A stretch of 64,000 nt of DNA from Actinokineospora fastidiosa (GTDB lineage Bacteria > Actinomycetota > Actinomycetes > Mycobacteriales > Pseudonocardiaceae), in the NCBI RefSeq assembly GCF_014648415.1, contig NZ_BMRB01000011.1, forward strand, positions 36,237 through 100,236, read 5' to 3'. Each line of letters begins with the position of its first letter. Positions within the stretch are counted from its first letter, which is position 1. This document shows positions 16,715 to 24,727 of this stretch, piece after piece. The notes beneath the pieces were generated by a model. It saw only the letters and a list, made by a program, of their open reading frames with translations, searched no databases and was not told the origin of the DNA. The position numbers were made by a program, and so were the translations under genes.

Positions 16715-17851
16715 TCAGACGGCTGCGCGCAGTGGCAGACTGTCACCACAGCAGGTCGTCGCCCTGTCCGACAGTTCGCCCTCCTGACGGTTTCGGGTGC
16801 TGACACAGCGCACCGCGGGAGCGAGAGTGGTCAGTAGTACTGAGGCCAGAGGAGTCAGTTCGTACACGGTCGATTTGGGGAACCGGTTGGGTTCCTCGTG
16901 TCGAGTGACCAGGTCCTTGTCCTCCATGCGCCGCAGTGTGCGACCCAGAATGCTGTCGTGCAGCCACCGGCCGGAATCAGGTTGACCGATGGTCGTGTCG
17001 TGGATAGTGGACAGGATCTCGGTGAAGTGTCGGGGGCCGTTGATCAGCGTGGCGAGGATTGCTGGCACCCACTCGCCTTTGAGCAGTTGAAGCACCTCGT
17101 ACAAGCCGTGCCAGTAGGCAGGCTCCTGCACAAGGGCGGTCCTGTCGGTCGTCGTTGACGACGTCTCGAGGGCAGGGTTGCCGTCGCGGCGGACCGGCGC
17201 GGGTTGGTGGTCGCGCTCACCGGATCGTTCGTCGGCGGGCTCGAGTACTTCCGCGCCGATGCACGTGGTGTTGCGCCCCGCGTGCTTGGCATGGCGCAGG
17301 GCCGTGTCGGCCTCCAGTAGCAGCGTCTCGATGCTGGTGGGGTCGGTGGCCGCGTGCACGGCGACGCCGATGGACACGGTAAAACTGCGGATGGCAGTGG
17401 TGCCGCCGGAGGCGACAGGGGCGTCAACGACGATCGCGGCGATGCCCGCGCTGATGCGCCGGGCAACCCCGAGGGCCTGCTCGGTGTCTGCACCAGGAAC
17501 CAGGACAACGAACTCGTCGCCGCCGAGGCGACCGACCAGGTCGGAGCCGCGCACGGCGGTCCGCAACACGTGCGCGGTCGCCCATAGGACGGCGTCGCCG
17601 GCCGGATGGCCGTACTCGTCGTTGACGCGCTTGAAGCGGTCAAGATCCAGGACGAGCAGGCTGACTGGACGCTGCCGACGCCGGGCGTCCTCGAGCGCAC
17701 GCGGGACGTGAATGTCCCAGCCCCACCGGTCGAGCAGACCGGTCAGCCTGTCCCTGCCCCAGCTTCCCCGAGGTTGGCCGCACGAGGAGCACTGCCGGGG
17801 CAATGCCTCGCGTGGCCGACCCGAGGTCTGCGCTGTCGGTGCTGTAGTCAT
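16715..17851 (-). CDS. GGDEF diguanylate cyclase fused to an HxlR winged helix
   Basis: 378 aa. A CSSC pair (residues 21-24) precedes a complete GGDEF domain: active site GGDEF at 110-114, and the product-inhibition I-site R101-G-S-D104 exactly five residues upstream. It should therefore make cyclic di-GMP from GTP and be feedback-inhibited. After a linker, residues 245-345 form an HxlR-type winged helix (WVPAILATLINGPRHFTEIL, LGRTLRRMEDKDLV, YELTPLASVL), a DNA-binding fold normally found alone. No membrane or response-regulator domain is present. A direct link between nucleotide synthesis and transcription is inferred. The gene is isolated, between genes on the other strand. Confidence 0.88.
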   Translation of the reverse strand: MTTAPTAQTSGRPREALPRQCSSCGQPRGSWGRDRLTGLLDRWGWDIHVPRALEDARRRQRPVSLLVLDLDRFKRVNDEYGHPAGDAVLWATAHVLRTAVRGSDLVGRLGGDEFVVLVPGADTEQALGVARRISAGIAAIVVDAPVASGGTTAIRSFTVSIGVAVHAATDPTSIETLLLEADTALRHAKHAGRNTTCIGAEVLEPADERSGERDHQPAPVRRDGNPALETSSTTTDRTALVQEPAYWHGLYEVLQLLKGEWVPAILATLINGPRHFTEILSTIHDTTIGQPDSGRWLHDSILGRTLRRMEDKDLVTRHEEPNRFPKSTVYELTPLASVLLTTLAPAVRCVSTRNRQEGELSDRATTCCGDSLPLRAAV

Positions 17852-18051
17852 CGCGATCCCCCCGAACCTCTGCCACCGGACGCCTGCTAGCCCTTGTACT
17901 GGAAGCCTGATGTTCCCGTGTCACTCTTCAGGGCGGTTGAAGTGACGTGTTATGGACTTTAGGCTGTAGGTAGCAACTCTTCAACCGCAATGAGCCCGAT
18001 TGGGTTAGCTTCCTCAAAACAGTACAAGGCCATGAGGGCGGAGGTGGGCTG

Positions 18052-18822
18052 ATGAACGACAGCAGGTGGCCGTCGTTCGCGGCCGTTCTGAACCTGCTGT
18101 GCTCGACCAGCCAGCCCGGGAAGGCGCGCCCGTACTCCAACGTTGAGCTGGGACAGGCCATCGGGGTTACGCACAGCTACGTCGCCCAACTGCGTAAGGG
18201 GCAGCGCGAGCCGACCCTGGCGACCGTCCTGGCCTTAGCCGAGGCATTGAACGTGCACCCCGCCGTCTTCGTGGGAGGCCGTCGCAGCCGAACGCCGGAC
18301 CTGCCCGGTCGCCCGTTCGCCGTCAAGCTCAATCGCCTGTTCTCCCTGGTGCATCCGCCCGGCCAGGGTGAGATGACGTCGGAGGCCGTGGCGTCAGCCG
18401 TGCGCCGCAAAGCCGAGGAGCTGGGCGACAACGGATGGACGATCGCACCGAACACGGTCCGTGATCTGCGCAGCGGTAAGAATCCGAATCCCAAGCTCAA
18501 GCACGTGATCGCACTCGCGGTGGCCTTCGGCGCCGAGCCTGCGTACTTCTTCGACGAGGAGTTGGCCGCCCGCGTGGAGGAGCAGTTGGAGACTCATCAG
18601 ACGTTGGAGCGCCTGGGAGTCAACGAAGTGATCCTACGCGCCACGGCCGCTTCCCCGTCGGCAGAGGTGCGCAACAAAGCGGTACTTGCGCTGGTGCGGG
18701 CGTTGCGCCCCGAGGTGGAGCACGAAGCACTGCGGCAGCTGCTGGACCGGTCCGCTTCCGACCCATCCGACGGTCCCGCTGGGCCACAGGTCAAGGTGCC
18801 TCGCGATGAAACGACCGACTGA
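18052..18822 (+). CDS. XRE-family transcriptional regulator with two HTH regions
   Basis: 256 aa. The first helix-turn-helix is at about residues 25-70 (NVELGQAIGVTHSYVAQLRK). A second HTH-like segment at about 105-165 (APNTVRDLRSGKNPNPKLKH) is followed by a region ending AYFFDEE. It heads a plus-strand gene run with an ImmA/IrrE peptidase, an arrangement in which the peptidase typically cleaves or derepresses the regulator. It starts at ATG 18052, with a GAGGTGGGCTG ribosome-binding region just upstream. Confidence 0.85.
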   Translation: MNDSRWPSFAAVLNLLCSTSQPGKARPYSNVELGQAIGVTHSYVAQLRKGQREPTLATVLALAEALNVHPAVFVGGRRSRTPDLPGRPFAVKLNRLFSLVHPPGQGEMTSEAVASAVRRKAEELGDNGWTIAPNTVRDLRSGKNPNPKLKHVIALAVAFGAEPAYFFDEELAARVEEQLETHQTLERLGVNEVILRATAASPSAEVRNKAVLALVRALRPEVEHEALRQLLDRSASDPSDGPAGPQVKVPRDETTD

Positions 18823-18875
18823 TGCCCGCGATCTCGATGTGGCGAGGCAACCAGGGCTCGAAGGGTGGTGACACC

Positions 18876-19424
18876 ATGAAACCCCGGCACCTGCGGGCTC
18901 TGCGCGACGACCTGATCCGCGAGCTGAACCTGGACTCCTCGGCGACGACCGAGACCGTCTGTCTGCGGCTATGCGAGGTCGTTGCCCAACGGCAACAACG
19001 GGAGATTCGACTACGGTTCGACGATCTGGGCGCCGGGCTCAGCGGCCTCTGGGCGGTCACGGACGACGATGTCCACGTCGTCATCGTGACCACCGCCCGC
19101 AGCTGGGTTCACCGTCTGCTGATCCTGCTGCACGAGATCGCACACATGCTCTGCGGTCATCAACCGATGCAACTGAGCACCGGCGAGGCCAATGCCCTCT
19201 TCTATCCCGACCTGTCCCCGGACATGTTGCGAGTGCTGGCCGGACGTACCACGCTCTCGCGGGACGAGGAGCGCGAGGCCGACCAGGTCGCAGGCGCGCT
19301 GACCCAGGGATTGATCGACTGGGCGCAGCGGCAGGAGGTCCGCCCCTTCGAGCCCGGCCGCGACGACCTGGCGACCAGGGCCTGGTACACCCTCGGATAC
19401 ACCCCGCGAGGCCACCATGGCTGA
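18876..19424 (+). CDS. ImmA/IrrE-family metallopeptidase-like protein
   Basis: 182 aa from the ATG at 18876, selected for the AGGGTGGTG just upstream; an ATG at 18822 overlaps the previous stop and would add 18 residues. The zinc motif HEIAH (residues 86-90) is preceded by hydrophobic residues (LLILL) and followed by a D/E-rich helix (RDEEREADQVAG) with the expected third ligand. ImmA relatives relieve repression by cleaving a partner XRE repressor, here most likely the gene immediately upstream. It overlaps the following membrane protein gene by eight bases. Confidence 0.82.
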   Translation: MKPRHLRALRDDLIRELNLDSSATTETVCLRLCEVVAQRQQREIRLRFDDLGAGLSGLWAVTDDDVHVVIVTTARSWVHRLLILLHEIAHMLCGHQPMQLSTGEANALFYPDLSPDMLRVLAGRTTLSRDEEREADQVAGALTQGLIDWAQRQEVRPFEPGRDDLATRAWYTLGYTPRGHHG

Positions 19425-20664
19425 CCTGATTTTCCTTCCTGCGGCGCTGGGTATCGCGATGCTGGGCCTGTACAAGTTCTGGGCTCTGCGCCATGCGCCT
19501 GCCGACCGCAGACCGGCGATACGCACCGTATGCTTCTCTTGCCTGTTCGCCGCGCCCTCGGTGCTGCTAGGCGCTCCCGCCATCGGCATGGCCCTCGACC
19601 GAGTCGTCGGCATCCACAGCCTGTCGGTGCTGCTGGGCTACTGCTTCGCCCTGGGATTCGTGTGCTCGATCCAGATCATGCTCGTCTACTGGCTTCACTC
19701 GGCCGCTGCGGCGTGGCAGATCTCGCGATGGCTGGTGCTGACCTACACCGGCATCGTGGCCGCGATCAACATTCTGTTCTTCCTCGGCGAACGACCAGCC
19801 GAACACCATCACGACTTCGCCGCAGCCTACGCTCGCGCGCCCTACCTCGCCGAATTACTGGTCCTGCACTTCCTGGCCTATGTCCTTGGCCTGGCCAACG
19901 TTGTTCGTCTTTGCTGGCGTTGGTCCCACCACCCGGACACCACTGATCGCCCCTGGCTGCGACGAGGGCTGCGCCTGACCGCCGTGGGGATCTTGTTCCC
20001 TGTCGTTTACGGCGTCATCACCCTCGTCGCCGTCGTTGGCAGCTGGTTCGGCGCCGAGTTGGGCCTTTGGAGCACCCTGATCGCGCCCACGGTCGCCATC
20101 CTCGGCGTGCCGCTGGTGATCGTCGGCAACAGCATCGCCGCGTGGGGGCCAAGCCTGTCGTCGCTGTGGGAACGCGTCGTTCACGTCAGCTCCGACCTGC
20201 ATGACTACCGCGCTCTCACACCCCTGTGGCAGGCGCTGCGCCCCATCGAGCCGGAGATGGTCCACACCCACCACTCACTGGCGAACCGCCTCAGCCCCCG
20301 ATCACGACTGTTCTGGCGGATCATCGAGATCAACGATTGGCTCCACCAGCTCCCGGCCCGCGACGTCGCCGTTTCCGCCACCGCTCGTCACCACGCACGT
20401 CAAGCCGGTCTTGACGAGCAGCAGACCGCGGCGCTGGACGAAGCCGCCAACATCAAAGCCGCGCTACTGACCACTGCGACCGATCTCCGCACCGGCCTTT
20501 CGGGCCCCGTCAACCTAGACCATCCTCGCGACGCGGGGCACGCCTTCGCGGGCGAACGTCGACGACTTGTGCTCATCGCCGAGACCTTTACCAGCCTCCT
20601 GACTGACGAAGTGGTTCACGCAGCCTCCCGTGTTCCTCAGTCTGCGCAGACCCATCCCCACTAA
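19417..20664 (+). CDS. MAB_1171c-family putative membrane transporter
   Basis: 415 aa. Seven or so hydrophobic helices occupy residues 5-235, followed by a soluble tail with conserved LTPLWQALR and RIIEINDWL segments, features of the MAB_1171c family commonly found beside ImmA/IrrE and XRE genes in actinobacteria. Its transport role has not been demonstrated to my knowledge. Start overlaps the peptidase stop, indicating coupling. Confidence 0.8.
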   Translation: MADLIFLPAALGIAMLGLYKFWALRHAPADRRPAIRTVCFSCLFAAPSVLLGAPAIGMALDRVVGIHSLSVLLGYCFALGFVCSIQIMLVYWLHSAAAAWQISRWLVLTYTGIVAAINILFFLGERPAEHHHDFAAAYARAPYLAELLVLHFLAYVLGLANVVRLCWRWSHHPDTTDRPWLRRGLRLTAVGILFPVVYGVITLVAVVGSWFGAELGLWSTLIAPTVAILGVPLVIVGNSIAAWGPSLSSLWERVVHVSSDLHDYRALTPLWQALRPIEPEMVHTHHSLANRLSPRSRLFWRIIEINDWLHQLPARDVAVSATARHHARQAGLDEQQTAALDEAANIKAALLTTATDLRTGLSGPVNLDHPRDAGHAFAGERRRLVLIAETFTSLLTDEVVHAASRVPQSAQTHPH

Positions 20665-20699
20665 ACGTTCCACATCTCCCTTCCGGAAAGGACACTCCC

Positions 20700-22097
20700 A
20701 TGCCCACCGGAAAGTCCCTGCGCGCGGTTGTCCTCGGAGGCGGGCTGGCTGGCACCCTGGCTGCTGCGGTCCTCGCACGCCACACCGACGAGGTCACCAT
20801 CATCGAGCGCGACCGCCTGCCCGAAGGACCCACCCACCGAAAGGGCACCCCTCAAGCCCACCACACCCACGTGCTCGTTTCCGGCGGTGCCCGCGCACTC
20901 GATCAACTCCTTCCTGGAAGCACCCGCGCCTTGCTCGACCATGGCGCTCAGTACATCGGTGCGCCCAATCGGCTGCTCGTGCTGCTCTCCCGCGGCTGGC
21001 TCGGCCGCTTCGAGGAGATGCAATTCATCATCGGCTGCAGCCGCAATCTCCTGGACTGGGTCATACGAAAGCGCGTCTTGGCGCAACCCAGCATCACCGT
21101 TCGCCACGCCACTGACGCCATCGGTCTATGTGGCGACCCGGAGCAGATCACTGGCGTGCGGATCCGCGACCGACAGACCGGACGAATCGAGGAACTCGAC
21201 GCTGACTTCGTGGTCGACGCCACCGGCCAAGGATCCGACGCTAGCGTCTGGTTGACCGCACTCGGCCTACCCACACCGGCTGAGGAACATATCGACCCCC
21301 AGGTCTTCTACAGCACCCGCATCTACCAGCAGCCTGCCGGAACCGTCAGCGACTTCCCCGAGATCAACATTATGTCCGACCCGGCCCGCACCGACTACGT
21401 CAAAGCTGGAGTCCTGGTGCCCATCGAGAACCGGCAATGGATCGTCACTCTTGTCGGCACCCACGACCACCGGCCACCCACCGACGCGAACAGGTTCGGC
21501 GCCTACGCGCGCAGCCTGCGCCACCCCATCATCGCCGACCTTATCGACCGCGCCCAGCCGTTAACCGAACCTCGCGGCTTCCGCATCCCCGGTAACCGCC
21601 GCCGGCACTTTCACAGCCTCGCCGCCTGGCCGAACGGGTTCGTCGTCCTCGGGGATGCCGCCTGCACCGTCAATCCCATCTACGGGCACGGCATGGCCAT
21701 CGCTGCTCGCGGTGCCCTCGCCCTCGATGCCGGTCTGCAGCGGCATGGCACGACCCGAGCCACCCACCGCATCCAACAGACCATCGCCGAGGTGGCCGAT
21801 ATCGCCTGGAAAATGGCTTCTCGGCAGGACCTTCGATACCCCAGCACCATCGGACCGCGCCCCGGTCCAACCGCCCGGCTGCAGCAGCGCTTCCTCGACC
21901 GTATTGCCTGGGCGGCCACCGATCGACGCGCCGTTGCCGCCGCTCAGTTGGACGTCTACACCCTCTCGCAACCGCCCAGCCGCATGTTGAGCCCCTCCGT
22001 GCTGATAGCAACTCTTCTGGGCCCTCGTGAACCAGCCCGGACCGAGCCTCCTCTTACTTCCGACGAGTACCCGGGGCTACCACCGTCAGGTTCCTAG
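20700..22097 (+). CDS. FAD-dependent monooxygenase/oxidoreductase
   Basis: 465 aa. The N-terminal Rossmann dinucleotide motif is VVLGGGLAG (residues 10-18) and the flavin ribityl motif GDAACTVNPIYGHGM is near residue 318, giving a p-hydroxybenzoate-hydroxylase-like flavoprotein. The substrate is unknown. A good ribosome-binding site (GGAAAGGA) precedes the ATG. It is the last gene of the run after XRE, ImmA and MAB_1171c, an association seen repeatedly in actinobacteria, which suggests a small regulated metabolite pathway. Confidence 0.85.
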   Translation: MPTGKSLRAVVLGGGLAGTLAAAVLARHTDEVTIIERDRLPEGPTHRKGTPQAHHTHVLVSGGARALDQLLPGSTRALLDHGAQYIGAPNRLLVLLSRGWLGRFEEMQFIIGCSRNLLDWVIRKRVLAQPSITVRHATDAIGLCGDPEQITGVRIRDRQTGRIEELDADFVVDATGQGSDASVWLTALGLPTPAEEHIDPQVFYSTRIYQQPAGTVSDFPEINIMSDPARTDYVKAGVLVPIENRQWIVTLVGTHDHRPPTDANRFGAYARSLRHPIIADLIDRAQPLTEPRGFRIPGNRRRHFHSLAAWPNGFVVLGDAACTVNPIYGHGMAIAARGALALDAGLQRHGTTRATHRIQQTIAEVADIAWKMASRQDLRYPSTIGPRPGPTARLQQRFLDRIAWAATDRRAVAAAQLDVYTLSQPPSRMLSPSVLIATLLGPREPARTEPPLTSDEYPGLPPSGS

Positions 22098-22239
22098 GTG
22101 GCAATCGATCGAAAGAGCTTGGAGGGTGTTGTCAGGGCTGGGCTGGCCACCACGGGTGCTCGCCGGGTTAGAGCTGCGGTTCGCAACCTGTCTGCAAGCC
22201 CCGCGGGGCCCAGCTTGAGGTGGCCGAGTTCACTTTCGG

Positions 22240-22581
22240 CTACCCAGTGCGCTTCGCCGCGACCAGCCGGGACGGCATGGGGTCGATGAGGGTCACGTCG
22301 AACAGCAGCGCCAGTTCGTAGACCGCGTTCTCCCTGCCGCCGCGGCTCCTTCGGCGTTCGACCACGGCGTAGAAGTCCAGGTGTGCGACCTCGGCGTTGA
22401 CCTGCTCCCGCAGGATGCGCCGCAGCGCACTCTCGGCGGCTTCACCAGCCAGCACGAGGCCGCCCGGCAGGCGGTGGGAGGTGACGTCCTGGTCGTGGAC
22501 GGCCAGGAGGCGTTCATCGTTGCCAACGAGGCCGTACACCGCGACAAGCGGCCCAAGGGCTGGCGAGGTGGGCGTGGTCAT
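22240..22581 (-). CDS. Short Nudix-like protein, degenerate motif
   Basis: 113 aa. The HRLPGGLVLAGE segment (near residue 40) and the following helix align with a Nudix box, but the box reads ESALRRILREQVNAEV, so the REUXEE catalytic core is not intact. The protein is shorter than usual Nudix hydrolases (about 130-150 aa). It may be a non-catalytic binding protein or a decaying enzyme. It is the last gene on the minus strand of the QueD-QueE group and overlaps the kinase relic by four bases. Confidence 0.6.
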   Translation of the reverse strand: MTTPTSPALGPLVAVYGLVGNDERLLAVHDQDVTSHRLPGGLVLAGEAAESALRRILREQVNAEVAHLDFYAVVERRRSRGGRENAVYELALLFDVTLIDPMPSRLVAAKRTG

Positions 22582-22759
22582 CCTGTCCTCGCGATCGACG
22601 GAGAGGGTGATGTCGAAGTCGGATTTAAGTACGGCCTGACGCCGTGGCAGGGCTTGTAGTGCACGGCGCAGGTCGAGAATCCGGCGGCGGTCAGCCGCTC
22701 GCCCAGCGCGGTGGCAGTCGTGGTTTCCCGGTGCCCCTGTTCCCTTCGACGGTGATCAT
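22578..22759 (-). pseudogene. Frameshifted, truncated thymidylate/nucleoside kinase relic
   Basis: From ATG 22759 the frame reads MITVEGNRGTGK, a kinase P-loop, then loses frame. One base earlier or later the next frame continues TTTATALGERLTAAGF, as in dTMP kinases, so a single-base loss near 22722 explains both. That second frame ends exactly on the Nudix ATG (ATGA). Only about 60 codons remain of an enzyme of roughly 200, so a large internal part is also missing. Confidence 0.55.
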
Positions 22760-22809
22760 CACCGCTGGTGGTCTCAAACGGCTGCGGGTCGGGCTGGCTT
22801 GCGGCAAGG

Positions 22810-23523
22810 TCAGCGGCCACGCTGGTCTCCCCAGGTGAGCACATGCAGCCGCGTGGTTAGGTGGAAGCCCCGCTCGATGGCCGGGTCGGCGATCTCGGCC
22901 AGCCGCCTCGTGATCTCCTCGGCGGTTCGGCCTTCGGGCATCACGTACACCGGTGCCAAATCGTGGTCGGCGACGAGTCCGGTGACTTCATCGAGGTCGG
23001 CAGTGCTGGAGACGACGAACTTGAACACGGCCCGGCCGCTGGCCGCGAAGTCGCCGAGCACCCGGCCCTTAATCCGCTTCGAGGATGGCATCCCGGCGCC
23101 GAAGCTCGACAGCTTCGGCGACACGTTGAACCGGGTGACAGATGCGAGCAGGTCCGCTGCGGGGGCGATCGTGCCGTTGGTCTCGATCTCCACCTGCAGC
23201 CCGGCGTCTGCGAGCCCCTGCACGAGTGCGATGAGGCGGCGCTGCTGCATCAGCGGCTCGCCGCCTGTGATCACCACGAGATCGACCGGCTGCACTGTCG
23301 CCCAGGCCAGCAGATCGCTGATCGAAGCGACTGTGCCTTCGGCGTCCAGGTCGAAACGGGCGCTGTCCCAGGTGTAGGGGGTGTCGCAGTTCCTGCAGGT
23401 CAGGTTGCAGTTCATCAACCGGATGAACACCGCACGGCGCCCGATCGACGGGCCTTCGCCCTGCACGGTCGGGCCGAACTTCTCCGCGACGAACAGTTCG
23501 TCGGTGGCCAGCGTGACCGTCAT
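22810..23523 (-). CDS. queE: 7-carboxy-7-deazaguanine synthase QueE
   Basis: 237 aa radical SAM enzyme that contracts 6-carboxytetrahydropterin to 7-carboxy-7-deazaguanine, the third step towards preQ0. The cluster cysteines are C39, C43 and C46 (CNLTCRNC), and the SAM-binding ITGGEP motif is near residue 85. A GPTVQGEGP stretch at 18-26 is diagnostic of QueE. Start ATG 23523 overlaps the QueD stop (ATGA), so both are made from one mRNA. A further upstream start in the same frame would read through the QueD end. Confidence 0.95.
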   Translation of the reverse strand: MTVTLATDELFVAEKFGPTVQGEGPSIGRRAVFIRLMNCNLTCRNCDTPYTWDSARFDLDAEGTVASISDLLAWATVQPVDLVVITGGEPLMQQRRLIALVQGLADAGLQVEIETNGTIAPAADLLASVTRFNVSPKLSSFGAGMPSSKRIKGRVLGDFAASGRAVFKFVVSSTADLDEVTGLVADHDLAPVYVMPEGRTAEEITRRLAEIADPAIERGFHLTTRLHVLTWGDQRGR

Positions 23524-24314
23524 CGGCCGCTCCGCTCGTCCTGGGTGAACTCGGCCCATCGGCGCGGCGACTCCCAGACGCGAACCGCCTGGACTGCGGC
23601 GGTCTCTTGTGCATTGGCCTGGCTGAGGGTCCAGGCGTACAGGTGCTCGGCAAGCAGTTCTGATGTCGGCTGGAACGGGAGCACGGCATTCAGGTCACGG
23701 TGGTCGAGGTGCCGGTCGAGGTATTCGGCGAGCAGGGCGTGGAGCCTGGCGCGGCGGCCGGGGTGCGTCTGCGGGTCCAGCCGGAGGTCCACACGGTAAG
23801 AGTGGCCGTGATGCCAGCCGCACTTGTGCCCGTCAGGCAGGCCCTCCAGGTGATGGGCCGCCTCGAAGGTGAACGACTCGTCATCGACATGCTGGCGTGC
23901 CCCCGTGGCTGCGCCGAGGCCGACGTCGACGGCCTGAAGCTGCCTCCCCCGCTCCGGGGGCATGTTGGCCAGGAACCACGCGGTGATGTGGTGGGCGAGC
24001 GCGTCGGTGGTGGTGTCGAACGTGAACAGATCGTTGAGGTCGCGATGGTCTAGTTCGCGCTTGAGGTACTCACCGACGGGGGCGAGTTCGGCGTAGTCCG
24101 CCACGAAACCGGGTGCCCGCAGTTCGGTGTCGGCGAGCTGGACCTCGACGGTGAAGGTGTGACCGTGGGGTCGCGCGGCCTTGTTCTCGGCGTCGGGCAG
24201 AGTGACGAGGCGGTGCGCCGCGGCAAACGAGAAGCTGCCGTCGCCGATGCAATAGCGTCCCTGAGCGAGGTCGCTCACCGCGACTCGGGTCGAGTTCGCC
24301 GGGTGGGGCCCCAT
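23520..24314 (-). CDS. queD: Tandem two-domain 6-carboxytetrahydropterin synthase (QueD-like)
   Basis: 264 aa, twice the usual QueD length. Both halves are PTPS/QueD domains. The second (about 145-264) has zinc histidines H154, H169 and H171 and catalytic C165 (HKCGWHHGHS), then HLDHRDLN. The first (about 28-135) keeps H34, H50 and H52 and ELDHRDLN but has no cysteine in the matching loop, so it is probably a structural or substrate-binding partner. The enzyme converts dihydroneopterin triphosphate to 6-carboxytetrahydropterin. I chose ATG 24314 because GAGAGG is 6 bases upstream; ATG 24320 abuts it. Confidence 0.9.
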   Translation of the reverse strand: MGPHPANSTRVAVSDLAQGRYCIGDGSFSFAAAHRLVTLPDAENKAARPHGHTFTVEVQLADTELRAPGFVADYAELAPVGEYLKRELDHRDLNDLFTFDTTTDALAHHITAWFLANMPPERGRQLQAVDVGLGAATGARQHVDDESFTFEAAHHLEGLPDGHKCGWHHGHSYRVDLRLDPQTHPGRRARLHALLAEYLDRHLDHRDLNAVLPFQPTSELLAEHLYAWTLSQANAQETAAVQAVRVWESPRRWAEFTQDERSGR

Positions 24315-24727
24315 GGTCATCCTCTCGTTAAATACTGGGTGTGATTGGCTCTCATGGAGTCGCGATGTGGACCGCAGCAGGAGGGCTCACGAGGGGCTCA
24401 CGAATCACCCGGGGTGTAGCGGCTTGTGATCCCCACCCGCTCTGACCACTCACCCCTTACCAACATGTCTCGGCAAACGGTTTCGACCCGGGTGCGTCGA
24501 AGCGGATACCGCGGACTATGGCTAGGCCAGTCAACGCTGGCTGATCAACGACAGCCAGAGCGTCGATGGGGCGACCATGAGGCGGCAATGGGGCGGCACC
24601 AAGTCTGACCTGCGCATATGACTTCTCTGAGGTGGTAGTCCGAACGGGTACAGCTCGCGGAGCGGGTGATTGGCCTTGACCGGAGGCTGGTTATCGTGGC
24701 GGGTAACCAACCGGCGAGGTGGTGTTC
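24315..24727. other. Divergent intergenic region between queD and an XRE gene
   Basis: No gene seen. It should contain promoters for the QueD-QueE operon and for the XRE gene. A direct repeat GGGCTCACGA occurs twice in tandem near 24382-24402, and a palindrome lies at 24688-24709. Confidence 0.5.
24688..24709. promoter_or_regulatory. Palindrome TGGTTA-N10-TAACCA, candidate operator
   Basis: A perfect 6-bp dyad with a 10-base spacer, 19 bases upstream of the XRE gene start. Size and placement suit an operator for an XRE dimer, possibly autoregulation. Confidence 0.45.
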
